Shown here one piece after another: positions 21,122-34,100 of a stretch of DNA of 64,000 bases (position 1 is the first letter of the stretch; each line of letters begins with the position of its first letter). The stretch covers positions 13,179,016 through 13,243,015 of the forward strand of contig NW_024037051.1 in assembly GCF_015706575.1 (NCBI RefSeq), read 5' to 3'. This DNA comes from Patiria miniata. Its lineage: Eukaryota > Echinodermata > Asteroidea > Valvatida > Asterinidae. Under the pieces are notes generated by a model, which saw nothing but the letters and a program-made list of their open reading frames with translations, did not search any database and was not told the origin of the DNA. The position numbers and the translations under genes are program-made.

Positions 21122-21810
21122 ATGAGGGATTCCAACGATGATGCGATGTTATAAGGATGGGTGCGGTGAGGCGTGAGAAGGATGCAAACTGGTGAAGCTC
21201 GAAACCGGTGAAGCTGAGACAGGATGTAATTTCACTGAAGGACTGTAGAGTCCTATAATAATACTCGAACTAAGTTGGCCAGCAAGTGTGCCGGCTGGGT
21301 GTTAGTAATTACCTACTATAATTATGCCATCTAAAATAATGGTAATGGTCGCAATAAGTTCGGACAGTCCCAACAATATATTTGGGGAAATTTCTCACTT
21401 TAGTTGGGACTATCATGACTATACCTGTATACTATACAGAGAGGCAGTCCACTAGTATTCATTTATCATCGCATGATGATCTGGGCCTATACTATAGCCC
21501 CGGCAACCAGGGCTGTGTAATTGGCTCTCTTTTGTCTTTGTGATTATTCTGTCGCCATAGACCAAAGACAAAAGAGAGCCACTTCAAGTTACAGTTACAC
21601 TATAGTTACACTGATGCACTGACTGAGTACACACGGCAGTTTTTTCGCCCTTAAATCACAGGTTTTTTTTAGCTGCCCCATGCATCCATATATCTGTAAG
21701 ACATTCCCAAAATCAGAAACTCAAACAAGTAAAGAAATGGCGATTTCATAATTCGCGACGTTAATTTTTACCTAAATTTTACAGTTTAGAAATTTGTCTA
21801 CGGGCACAAC
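21122..21810. other. 5' flank or first intron of the minus-strand gene; no gene seen
   Basis: Holds GTGAAGCT repeats near 21190-21220 and inverted copies of GGCTCTCTTTTGTCTTTG (21522-21540 against its complement near 21563-21581). A non-coding first exon probably lies between here and about 22000 but cannot be placed with confidence. Confidence 0.4.
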
Positions 21811-21822
21811 ATCAACAAACAA

Positions 21823-21993
21823 CACGTGCGCATTTCCCGCGAGTCCCGCAAAATCAACTTCCGCTCCAGTGATCTACTGTATTTTCCAATGAGAAATTGC
21901 GTACCATGATCAATATCACGTGGTCAAATAAACACTAATCAAAAACGTTGTATCATCTGAGCCACCAGTACCGGCTTAATCAAGATGGCCGCG
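21823..21993. promoter_or_regulatory. Candidate promoter of the minus-strand gene
   Basis: A cluster of sites common in housekeeping promoters: CACGTG (21823-21828), TTCCCGC (21834-21840, E2F-like), ACTTCCG (21857-21863, ETS-like) and CAAGATGGCCGC (about 21981-21993, YY1-like). It lies about 1.4 kb upstream of the minus-strand start codon, where a transcription start would be expected. Confidence 0.4.
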
Positions 21994-22279
21994 GTTTGTT
22001 TGAAAGTTGACAGCGACTAGCAGTAGCAATCGGTTTGTATTCATTTTGAGAGTTCCATTTCGTGAATTTCGGAGTAATTGCAGAATACCCCGCCACGCGA
22101 AACTTACCCCCTAAAAATAAATGGCTACACAGTCGGAAAATGTTGCAGAAATGTCCAAAGTACATGTAGTTATTGTAGATGTCGGGAAGTGGATACGCGG
22201 ATACGCCGTACGGGGTGGATTTGAGCGCTGGAGGGTCTAAAGAGGGCGCTATTTCCCTGTATTATTTTTGAGAACGAAG

Positions 22280-23690
22280 CATCCATCTACGGAAGCTTGA
22301 ATTGCCTTCCGAGATACCGCGTTACCGCGATAATTTATCGCAGAAATCCGGAAATCAAAGATAATTCCTTCCGCGATACCGCATTACCGCGATAATTTAT
22401 CACAGAAATCCAGAAATCAAAGATAAATCATTCAACGATACCGCGTTACTGCGATAATTTATCACAGAAATCCAGAAATCAGAGATAATTCCTTCCGCGA
22501 TACCGCGTTACTTAGCCCGACTGCGTCTGGCCGTACAGTACTATCGCAAGCTCTGTAGTACGGCCAGACGCCCGATGCTTCCACAGAGACTGAATTTTGT
22601 TGGCCGCCGATGTAGCGATTTTGCTACATCTTTCGATCGCGATTATCTTTTCATCCAGGACACAAATTTCCAAAGTTAAGGTTCGTAGTCGTAGAGCAAC
22701 TCATACCTTTTTCGAAAAAACGTTGTTTGGTCTCAATATTTTCATCCATCTGGCCACAAGACGAATTTCAGTCATCAGATTCCACAAATATCGTCCCCCA
22801 TGCGATCCCCCATGCGATTTCAAAATGGCGGCCGCGCTGTAATGTATGCAATATGCAGGCGCGCCCATCGCAAAATCGCTACATCGGCGGCCAACAAAAT
22901 TCAGTCTCTGTGGAAGCATCGGGCGTCTGGCCGTACTACAGAGCTTGCGATAGTACTGTACGGCCAGACGCAGTCGGGCTACGCGTTACTGTGATAATTT
23001 ATCACAGAAATCCAGAATTCAAAGATACGTATTCCTCGATACCGCGTTACCGTGATAAATTATCACAGAAATCCTGAATTCAGAGATAATTCATTCCGCG
23101 ATACCGCGTTACTGTGATAATTTATCACAGAAATCCTGAATTCAGAGATAATTTCTTCCGCGATACCACATTACTGTGATAATTTATCACAGAAATCCGC
23201 AATTTAAAGATAATTCCTTCCTTGATACCGCGTTACCGCGATAATCATCACAGAAATCCAGAATTCAAAGACAAATCGGTAACGAGGAAGGAATTATCTT
23301 TGAATTCCGGATTTCTGTGATAAGCTATCGCGGTAACGCGGTATCGCTGAAGGAATTATCTCTGAATTCAGGATTTCTGTGATGAATTATCACAGTAACG
23401 CGGTATCGAGGAATACGTATCTTTGAATTCTGGATTTCTGTGATAAATTATCACAGTAACGCGGTATCGCGGAAGGAATTATCTCTGATTTCTGGATTTC
23501 TGTGATAAATTATCGCAGTAACGCGGTATCGTTGAATGATTTATCTTTGATTTCTGGATTTCTGTGATAAATTATCGCAGTAACGCGGTATCGGGGAAGG
23601 AATTATCTTTGATTTCCGGATTTCTGCGATAAATTATCGCGGTAACGCGGTATCGCGGAAGGCAATTCAAGCTTCCGTATCCATCCATGT
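22280..23690. repeat. Large inverted repeat of about 58-bp satellite-like units
   Basis: Units of the form GATACCGCGTTACCGCGATA ATTTATCGCAGAAATCC run forward from 22305 to 23275. They then run in reverse to about 23670, closing on GGAAGCTTGAATTGCCTTCC and its complement at the two ends. The left arm is interrupted by the element at 22513-22981. GGATACGCGGATACGG motifs flank both sides (22190, 23773, 23869). Confidence 0.85.
22513..22981. mobile_element. Mutator-like foldback element with 9-bp target duplication
   Basis: CGCGTTACT is duplicated exactly at 22504-22512 and 22982-22990. The inverted ends start TAGCCCGACTGCGTCTGGCC and continue about 110 bp through CAAAATTCAGTCTCTGTGG to GCTACATCGGCGG. 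An inner palindrome repeats GCGTCTGGCCGTAC. Very long inverted repeats with a 9-bp duplication are the Mutator hallmark. Non-coding. Confidence 0.85.
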
Positions 23691-23724
23691 TGGAAAATAA
23701 CGAAGGCAGAGACAACGTGATTTG

Positions 23725-23960
23725 AATGGGGAGCAGGGGAAAACGTCAAAGTCCAAAGTAGGTGCTGGGAAGTGGATACGCGGATACGGGGATACGGGGT
23801 GGCGTATGCGTGTGGTTTTGGGGAAAAACGTCTTAAGTCCAAAGTAGGTGAGTAGGTGCCGGGAAGTGGATACGCGGATACGGGGATACGGGGTGGCACA
23901 CGCGTGTCGTTTTGGTTGAGCATCCAAGCATGACTCCGTATCCGCGTATCCGGATACGAG
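23725..23960 (+). repeat. Tandem duplication with GGATACGGGGATACGGGG repeats
   Basis: Two units of about 95 bp share AAAGTCCAAAGTAGGTG then GGGAAGTGGATACGCGGATA and GGGGTGGC. A partial third unit lies at 22155-22220 to the left of the inverted satellite. Confidence 0.6.
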
Positions 23961-23982
23961 GTGGGATAGGTGAGTGGCGGGT

Positions 23983-24680
23983 ACTCCTAGAACTATGAAC
24001 CCCGCAAAATTGTTGTCAGCACAAAACACTAATTAAGTACAAAAACGTCCATCAAAATGCAGACATTTCCCACAGAACCGCTGCAGTTTGCCCCCAAACT
24101 CCGTACTACACCTCATGACATACTCACAAAATATGCGCAGAACAAACATTGCTGGATTTTGTCGTTTTTTTGGCTAAAATGATGAAAAATATCCCCTTTC
24201 CGCACTGAGCCAACCTGACACTTGAAACGTGCACGCATATGATCGAGCGATGATTTTCGGTTCGCTCGGAGCGCGCCGCGGGGGGTACGGTACATGCACT
24301 TGTATGCATGCGCATACTATCATTTCGCTTGTACCGTACCCCCCCGCGGTGCGCTCCAAGCGAACCGAAAATCATCGCTCGATCATATGCGTGCTCGTTT
24401 CAAGTGTCAGGTTGGCTCATTTCGGAAAGGGCATATTTTTCATCATTTTAGCCAAAAAAAACGACAAAATCCAGCGATGTTTGTTCTGCGCATATTTTGT
24501 GAGTATGTCATGAGGTGTGGTACGGAGTTTGGGGGCAAACTGTGCAGCGGTTCTGTGGGAAATGTCTGCATTTTGATGGACGTTTTTGTACTTAATTAGT
24601 GTTTTGTGCTGACAACAATTTTGCGGGGTTCTAAATCTATGAGGCTCCACTACGTGGAGCCTCATAGTTCTAGGAGTAAG
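23983..24680. mobile_element. 700-bp palindromic foldback element
   Basis: Left arm CTCCTAGAACTATGAACCCC continues for about 300 bp through GTTGTCAGCACAAAACAC and CACCTCATGACATACTCAC. It is matched by the complementary right arm ending GTTCTAGGAG at about 24678, with the centre near 24300. The right arm alone has a 31-bp insert that is itself a hairpin (GAGGCTCCACTACGTGGAGC). Open frames here are mirror images of one another. Confidence 0.8.
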
Positions 24681-25118
24681 TGGCGGGGTATTCTGCAATT
24701 GTGCCCCTTTGATTTTCATAGAATATCAAGTTATCAAGTTCAAAACGCACCGTGTTCATTCCGTCATGTCCGTACAGATTTCGTTGCTACCCCGCTATGA
24801 TTTTGCACGCGTATGGCAAACTGTTTATCCACAAAAGTGAATCGTTGCATCTTGATGTGCGCATGCCCAGTACTAGTAGTAACTCCAAAGTGGCTTATTA
24901 TCATCTCAATGAAGGTCAGTCATTGCAAAAATGATGATATGACATGAATCTGGGACTGAGAAACATTTCCAATATTGTTAGGAAAAACTAATGTTCTTGA
25001 CTCTCCATAGACTTTGTGCACAAGCGGGGAAGTGGCGGCAGAGTGCAACATTTTTTTCCGTTTTATTTGATGCAGAATGAGTTGCAACTAAAGGAAGCAG
25101 AAGTTAGCAATAGCAACC

Positions 25119-28100
25119 ATGGATTACTCCAGTTATGCCTTGGATAGCAACACCTCAAGAGGTAGGCTTCAATGCCAAATCTGCATTTCAAGTAAAATCA
25201 GAAATGGCCAAAAAACTTCAAGTGTACTTTCATTTGGCCCCCCAAAAAAGTCTCCGGTTTCTGGTATGCGCGCGTGTCGCCGTAGCCATGCGCGTCGGCA
25301 AAATGAAAAAGTTTTTTTTTCAATAAAAGATGATGTCTCAAAACCGCCAAACTCACTGGTTTGACTGGAATCCTGCTGCTGCACAATTTTAACGTGTGTT
25401 TTTAGATGGGGCTATGATCGAGAATAAGCTTTATGTGGCCTCTCCGGACTCCCATTATTTGCACTAAGTTTAGTCGGGCACCATTTGCAGTCATCAGCCG
25501 ACATTTGAACCAAAAAAGACAGGTAAAAAAAAAAAAAGCCGCGTCGCCGCACCACTTTTTGGGCAAGCTCCATACCAGAAACCGGAGACCTTTTTTTTTT
25601 GGCCTTAAAGCAAATTTGAGTTTTACCAGTTTGTGGAGAATCTGCAATCTGTAGTGATGTTTCCTGTGTTGCAGATTATTCCTTAGTAACAACAAAAAAG
25701 GTCACACATACATGTATAATTCCTGGCAAAGTTATTAGTCTAGATTAACCCCAACTCCCTAGCATGATTAACTAGGAACCATCCTGGCAGATTCCAACAC
25801 CATATGGGAAACTGCACACACATATTTCTGACTTTTGTTTCTGGAGGTGTGCCAACCCAATGTAAAAGACTGTCAGTTTAGGGGTACTGTACCCATCCAG
25901 ACAGATTCCAGCAAAACATGCAGTTGGGGTTTGATTGGTTGAGTTTCGTTAGGGTTAATGTCGTAAAAACCTCTGCCTATTTTGCCCATTTTTGTCCACG
26001 TTGTGTGTAGTTCCCTACCAACTTTTTTCCCTAACGTTTTAATTTTTAATACAGATGGACTTGAAATTCAGATTTTGTTTTGCAATCATGACAACCATTT
26101 GTTACTGCTTAGTCTCAATGCAAGTCCTCTTCATCAGCATACACAAAAGTTGATTATTTTCCTCTAAAAACGAAGAACTTAATTTGGCTGAAATGGAATG
26201 CTATCACAACTTATTAATCACAACCGCAATCTCACAATATTCTTGACAAAAAAAAAACAGCATTAAAGTGATTCTGGCATACATTTTGATTTTGAAATGA
26301 TTTCAGATGACACAGCTGTTGCAAATGAGTTACTGAAGAGAGTCAACTTGCCGAGTGTGAAAGATTTATCAGAGTGTACCTCCTCCGTCTTTGTGGCTCT
26401 CTGTGAAGGCATCCTGGGCGACCCACTCAAAGGTAACGTAACAGTTTTTTAAAAGCTGTAAGTATATTATTAGCTCAAAAAGGTGGTTTAGGTCTATAAA
26501 ACCCAAGCATGTATTTATTACCAAAGTAAATATGCTCATAAGGGTTCAACATAATTCTTTCGCTCAGTGAATAATACTGAGCCAACTACAGCAGTGTTAT
26601 GGGAAAAACCAGACTGGGACCTTGGGTGCAGAAAAACATGCAAATCAAAATCAGGCCAACTTTTTAAGCCAACAAAATTCACCAAAATGTTCATGAGGCA
26701 AAGAAAAGGTGCTAAGTACCGGTATTTCACCAGCCAAGTTTGAGGTCTCAATTCATTTTCTTTAACATTTTGCAACTCAGAGTGAAGCCAAGTTATTTCA
26801 ATTTGAAGCCTAAGGCTAGACTGGCACATGTCCCACTTTTGGAGAAGATTGACCCTTCACAGTAGTCTGGTGGCATGACTATGGAAGTGTTAGTAGAAAT
26901 AGACACTACATTTACTTACCAGATGTTTCATGTGCCAGTCTATTCTTGTATTGCATGCTTTCAATGCCTTAAGTTTTGGGACTCTCATATACAAAGTATT
27001 GAGAGTCCAAAATTTTCAAACTGGGAAAAAATATACCTTCTGCGCAAACTTTGTGGAATCACTACAGGCACAGTGCTCTGCAAATTCACCAGAAGTCGAA
27101 CACATTTCAAATTTGGTAAATTTTCACCACATGTGAACGTTTTATTTTATCTAATGCACTGTCCAGATAATGTACATGTAACAGACACACAACACGTGGT
27201 ATTTGTGACACCTGATGCCAATCCAGGGATTCCAAGCTAAAAGAATTTGCATTTTTGCTTCAGTCAGAGTAGTTGAAGAAACTGTTAATATAAGAAAATG
27301 AAGCAAACTATATCAAACAAATTTGACGGTCACTAGCCTACATTTTGCTGGGGAGCATCACATTTTTACTAGATCTGCAGGGCCAGTCCTCTGACTGAAT
27401 GACAGAGTCACTAAGTAAAAATGATGTCATAAGTCATAACCCAGAATTTTGAGCACAGCACAACAAGTCAAGCATAGTCTTGTATTTGAATTTATCCCAG
27501 GTGTGTCCTACGTCCCAGTCACCAAGGAGGATGAGATCCGCAACGTCCAGCTGGTGGTGGACCATCTTGCCGACAAGGTCCTACACTGTGACCTGTCCCA
27601 CATCAGCGGGCGGGCCGTGGTGGAAGGGGACCGGGTGGCCATCCAGTACCTGCTGGAGATCCAGCTGGGGGTCATGGATTATATCATGGAGGGCATCGAG
27701 AGTGAAGGATCCACTACTGACAATGAAGGTATGGTCATGATGTTCACTGTTGAATATTAAAATCTGTCCAATATGTATCTGGGCAATATGTAAGTAAAAA
27801 GTAAAGTCTGTCCCGAGCCAATGTGGCTCATCAGGCCGGCGTTTATCTCCGGTTTCAGTAGCATGAAACGACTGAGAATATTTCTACTCCCCCTGGATGG
27901 GATGCTAGTCCATCGCAGGTTACTCCGCAGCTAATGCCGGTACCCATTTATACTCCTGGGTGGAGAGGGGCAAGTGGGGGTGAAGTGCCTTGCCCAAGGA
28001 CACAATATATGACCAGCGGCTGGATTCGAACCCCGGACCCTCTGATCATGAGTCACGAACCCTAACCACTAGGCCACACACTCCCCCCTCTGGGCAATAT

Positions 28101-31100
28101 GTGCCATTAAGATATGCAGGATGGTCTTTGTTAGATGTCTGCAGCTAAATATGTTTTTATTTGGACTCAACTGTGTCCAGTAGGGAAAGATTTGTTTAAA
28201 TGCAAGGGCAAAGATTTCAGTGCTGCGCATTTTTTAATTTAGAATTGGATATTAAACTTGAATTTTCGGATTTGATCAAATGTTCGAACATTGACATTGA
28301 AGTTAAAAAAATGTGAATAATGTCATATCATATATCAATTTATTTTATTTGAGGTTGCTGACTAGTTGATATTTGACAGATTTTGAATATTCAATTAGGG
28401 TTAGTGATCTTCATGGACGTTTTCAAAGCATGCATGTAAAGTGGCTGCCAAAAAGCTGGCATTTGACAAAGAATATAACCACTCAACTATAAGAATAAAG
28501 GTACAATCACAGACTTTTTCGTCATCCTCTCAAGGCGCTCAAACTTTTCAAATATTTGATTTGTTTTACAATACTATTCGAGTGGATGATCGAGTATTCG
28601 GATATTTGGTGTGTGCGGCAGAGTCCTGGCAGATATATAAATAGCGATCTTTTTTTTTCTTCAGCAGAGTGGCTAAAAAATTCATTTTTTATTCACCAAT
28701 CAGATCTTGATCATCTTGTGGACCCCGACACCATGACCAGGGGTACGGTGTCTGCCATCACCGATGTCTTGAGAGAGGAGCTAGGTCCTAGAGGCAGGCA
28801 GGGGGAGCACTACAGACCAGCTGTTACAGAGCACAACCGGTAGGTCACTGTCATAATATTTGTGCCTGGGGTTTTTATTTGGGGACTTTTGTTTCGTACT
28901 GCGGTGTGATTTTTTGTTGTACTGTTAAGGAGCTGTAACACTGAGGTAACCTGTCTTGTGTATATCAAAGATACTTGTTTAACCTTAATCCACACAGACC
29001 CCTCAGAATCCATCAAGGGGTTCAAGAGGATTTTGCAGGATTACGAGTGGGAGAGTTCCCTTCAAGAACAGCCTGGGAAAATACTTGTGCTCCCATAAAT
29101 TAGTTGAATGTTTGCCTGGACACAAAAAAATGTTCAACACAATGTCCATCACGAGTCCATCACAAGTCAATCACAAGTCTAACACAAGTCTTTCACGAGT
29201 CCATTACGAGGCCATCATAACTCCATCACAAGTCCATCACGAGTCCATCACGAGTCCATCACGAGTCCATCACGAGTCCATCACGAGTCCATCACGAGTC
29301 CATCACAAGTCCACCACAAGTCCATCACAAGTCCATCACAAGTCCATCACAAGTCCATCACAAGTCCATTACAAGTCCTTCACAAGTCCACCACAAGTCC
29401 ATCACAAGTCCATCACAAGTCCATCACAAGTCCACCACAAGTCCATCACAAGTCCATCACAAGTCCATTACAAGTCCTTCACAAGTCCATTACAAGCCCA
29501 TCACAAGTCCATCACAAGTCCATCACAAGTCCACCACAAGTCCTTCACAAGTCCACCACAAGTCCATCACAAGTCCATTACAAGCCCATCACAAGTCCAT
29601 CACAAGTCCATCACAAGTCCATTACAAGTCCATCACAAGTCCATTACAAGTCCTTCACAAGTCCTTCACAAGTCCACCACAAGTCCATCACAAGTCCTTC
29701 ACAAGTCCATCACAAGTCCTTCACAAGTCCACCACAAGTCCATCACAAGTCCATCACAAGTCCTTCACAAGTCCACCACAAGTCCATCACAAGTCCATTA
29801 CAAGCCCATCACAAGTCCATCACAAGTCCATCACAAGTCCTTCACAAGTCCACCACAAGTCCATCACAAGTCCATTACAAGCCCATCACAAGTCCATCAC
29901 AAGTCCATCACAAGTCCATTACAAGTCCATCACAAGTCCATTACAAGTCCTTCACAAGTCCATTACAAGCCCATCACAAGTCCATCACAAGTCCATCACA
30001 AGTCCATTACAAGTCCTTCACAAGTCCACCACAAGTCCATCACAAGTCCACCACAAGTCCATCACAAGTCCATCACAAGTCCATCACAAGTCCATCACAA
30101 GTCCATTACAAGTCCTTCACAAGTCCTTCACAAGTCCATTACAAGTCCTTCACAAGTCCATTACAAGCCCATCACAAGTCCATCACAAGTCCACCACAAG
30201 TCCATCACAAGTCCACCACAAGTCCATCACAAGTCCATCACAAGTCCATTACAAGTCCATCACAAGTCCATCACAAGTCCATCACAAGTCCATCACAAGT
30301 CCATCACAAGTCCATTACAAGTCCATCACAAGTCCATCACAAGTCCATTACAAGTCCATCACAAGTCCATCACAAGTCCATTACAAGTCCATTACAAGTC
30401 CATTACAAGTCCACCACAAGTCCATTACAAGTCCATCACAAGTCCATCACAAGTCCATCACAAGTCCATCACAAGTCCATTACAAGCCCATCACAAGTCC
30501 ATTACAAGTCCATCACAAGTCCATCACAAGTCCATCACAAGTCCTTCACAAGTCCATTACAAGTCCATCACAAGTCCATCACAAGTCCACCACAAGTCCA
30601 TTACAAGTCCTTCACAAGTCCATTACAAGTCCTTCACAAGTCCATTACAAGCCCATCACAAGTCCATCACAAGTCCACCACAAGTCCATCACAAGTCCAT
30701 CACAAGTCCATTACAAGTCCATCACAAGTCCATCACAAGTCCATCACAAGTCCTTCACAAGTCCTTCACAAGTCCATTACAAGTCCATCACAAGTCCATT
30801 ACAAGTCCATCACAAGTCCATCACAAGTCCATCACAAGTCCTTCACAAGTCCATTACAAGTCCATCACAAGTCCATCACAAGTCCATCACAAGTCCATCA
30901 CAAGTCCATTACAAGCCCATCACAAGTCCATTACAAGTCCATCACAAGTCCTTCACAAGTCCATTACAAGTCCATCACAAGTCCATCACAAGTCCATCAC
31001 AAGTCCACCACAAGTCCATCACAAGTCCATCACAAGTCCATTACAAGTCCATCACAAGTCCATCACAAGTCCATCACAAGTCCTTCACAAGTCCTTCACA

Positions 31101-34100
31101 AGTCCATCACAAGTCCATCACAAGTCCATCACAAGTCCATTACAAGTCCATCACAAGTCCTTCACAAGTCCTTCACAAGTCCATTACAAGTCCATCACAA
31201 GTCCATCACAAGTCCATTACAAGTCCATTACAAGTCCTTCACAAGTCCATCACAAGTCCATCACAAGTCCACCACAAGTCCATCACAAGTCCATCACAAG
31301 TCCATTACAAGTCCTTCACAAGTCCTTCACAAGTCCATTACAAGTCCATTACAAGTCCATCACAAGTCCTTCACAAGTCCATTACAAGTCCATTACAAGT
31401 CCATTACAAGTCCATCACAAGTCCATCACAAGTCCACCACAAGTCCATCACAAGTCCACCACAAGTCCATCACGAGTCAATCACGAGTCCATCACAAGGC
31501 CATCACAAGTTTTAAAAATCACATTATACGCTCGTAAGTAAGAGCTTGTAAAGAAATTTTACCTCATTTTAATACACTGGCGTTATTTTGTAGATCATTC
31601 CATCCAGTATGCCGTCCTGACAGTTGATATGTTCTGGTTACCTACACTGTTATCAAACCCTTACTAACTGATTGTTTGATGCCCTGCAGCCACCCCTACG
31701 ACAGTCACACAATCAGCGACATCTCCAAGCACATGAGCCAACCTAACAGCCAGTCGGAGGGAGAGTCCACAGCCGAGCTGATCAAGCTGGGCACGGAGGA
31801 TAAGTCACGAAATGCACTCAGATTCCTTCAACGGGACAAAATGAAAGTTCCAGGTGAGCAGATTGTTCTGTTGCTTATTCCCCTGAGCTTCAGTCCTCAG
31901 CCACACTGGGGCCAGTTATGTGGAGCAGAAAAGTTGTACCATTAACCCTAACCCCCTAGGCCCTTGTTGCTTACAACCATCCTCAATCCTCCAAAATCCT
32001 CCAAAATTTTGCAACTCCGCCTAAATTTTTCAAAATTGTCAGACAGTCCTGCCTCAAAATGCATTCATCCTCAATCCTCCAAAATCCTCCTCATCCCAAA
32101 ATTTTGCACTCGTGTTTAAATGAAGGATGACCAACGCCAAATCCTTCAAAATCATCAGACAGTCCTGCCTCAAAATGCATTCATCCTCAATCCTCCAAAA
32201 TCCTCTTGTGCTTCAATCACCATTCATCCTCAATCATCCAAAATCCTCATGTGCTTCAATCACCATTCATCCTCAATCCTCCAGAATCCTCATTTGATTC
32301 AATCACCATTCATCCTCAATCCTCTAGAATCCTCCAAAACCGCCAGGAGGATTTTGGAGGAGGAGGTGGGTTAGGGTTAAACCTCAACCCTCTCTTTACC
32401 AAAAGAGATGTGATCGACGAGACCCCTAACTTCCTTTGCCCTTTTTTTTTGCTGGGAACACTCCTCAAAAATGTTGTGATCGAAAGGTTGTGAATGGTTT
32501 TTCATTATTTTTCTCGAAAGTGTAATATCCACCAATCCAAAACTTCAACAGGTTAGGTTTTGAACATTCTTCGTTGTATTTTGACTAGTGTTATTGGAAA
32601 CGAAAAAACAAAAGCATGAAAAGGAAAAGATCGTATTTGCCTTTGAAACCACTAGAAGAAGCCCCTTCAACTGATGGGCCAGTCAGACAGAACCTGGATG
32701 ACCAGCCAACAAGAATGGGCAGTCAGCTGCCAACAGCCGTGGGAGAAAAGCCTCCTGTGGCCCCATCAAATCCACCACCTATCAGCACTGCAGACTCAAC
32801 CACTGGCTCACCTGGAAAACACAAAGACACCTTCACAATACAGGTAGCTGGATGAGAGAAGTGATAGCAATAAGCTGCCTAATTGAGGCTTATACTTCAT
32901 GGGCCGTATTCACAAAACTCAAAACTTAAGACAATACTTAAGTCACACTTAAATCTAAGCATCCTGCTAACTTAGGTGGGACGCTTGACGGTATTCAAGA
33001 AAGATCTAAGCACATCATTTATAGTGCTCAACTTAATGTATGTAAAGCAATTACTCTTGCCATGCGCAACACATTTAAGTCATAAATGTTCACTACGCAG
33101 CGGCAGTTCAATGTGCGTGTTTCCTTTGACATAATCAAGTGCGTGCATATTCAGCGACACAGTTTCCAAGCCCAAGTTAGTGAACAGAATATTTCTGTGT
33201 CACGCGCGCATCCAACGAGTGCGTCATTGCACATCGTATGCGCTCAGTGCATGCAGTATTTCCCAATGTTTAGTTGTTTCAGCAATAATGAAAGAGAAAT
33301 GCTCGTTAGCTGTTCCCAATTTCAATTGGGAACAGCTCTTGTTTTCGTTAAAGTTTTTTTTTTTCCTTTTTTTTTTTTTTTTTCTTTTTTTTTTTTTCTT
33401 TTTCCACTTTTCCCATAGGTTTTGTACACGTTTTTATTCTACAAGCCACTTTGGCAATTATTTTAAATCCGATCAACTTTAAACTCAGCATAGTTATTAA
33501 CCATCATCTGAGGATGTATGCCGAAACTTTTCGTCATGCTGACGTCATCACGTGATTTATTATAGAGTTTTGAATATTTAATTTTTCCCATAGACTTTGT
33601 ACACAGAAATTTTTTAAAAAAATGTCAATTTTTAGAGGGCATTTTCGACTCTTTGCCAGTTATTTATTTACACCAATCTTTGTCCAAGCAAAGACCCTAA
33701 TTCAAACAACATTGTGTAATGATGACGTCATGATGACGTCATCCGGTGTTTATTTATAGGCAATTAAATTTTGACAATTTTAATATTTAAAAATGCATAA
33801 GAAATCAACCGTACGCGTCCGCAGCATAATGTTGCCGGCAAGTGGTAGAATAGGTTAAGGTCTTTATTTTATTCAGTGTGCGTGAAATCACGTGACCTTT
33901 GCTTCCGGTCGAAAAAGGCCAAAACCGGAAGTGGCTTATTATTTAAAAGTGGTAATAGATATGAACTTGCTTTTAACGGTGTTAGTCTCTTGACTGATAG
34001 TATTCTTCAAATCATCTACCCATGACGTCATGCAATCTTCGAGCGCCCTCTAGCGACAGGTTGAAAATTAGCAAAAATGTATTTTGAATAGATGTCTGTG

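Noticed and set aside
24113-24599. Mirror-image open frames of 60-100 codons on both strands
   Set aside because: They are the two arms of one 700-bp palindrome; no family resemblance or splice structure.
24903-24960. Possible sixth C/D snoRNA (ATGATGA then CTGA)
   Set aside because: The box spacing is too short, the related copy near 4021 lacks the C box, and no terminal stem forms.
29085-31541. 818-codon open frame on the plus strand
   Set aside because: It is an 11-bp tandem repeat with no stops in any sense frame, lying inside a CEP95 intron in an unrelated phase.
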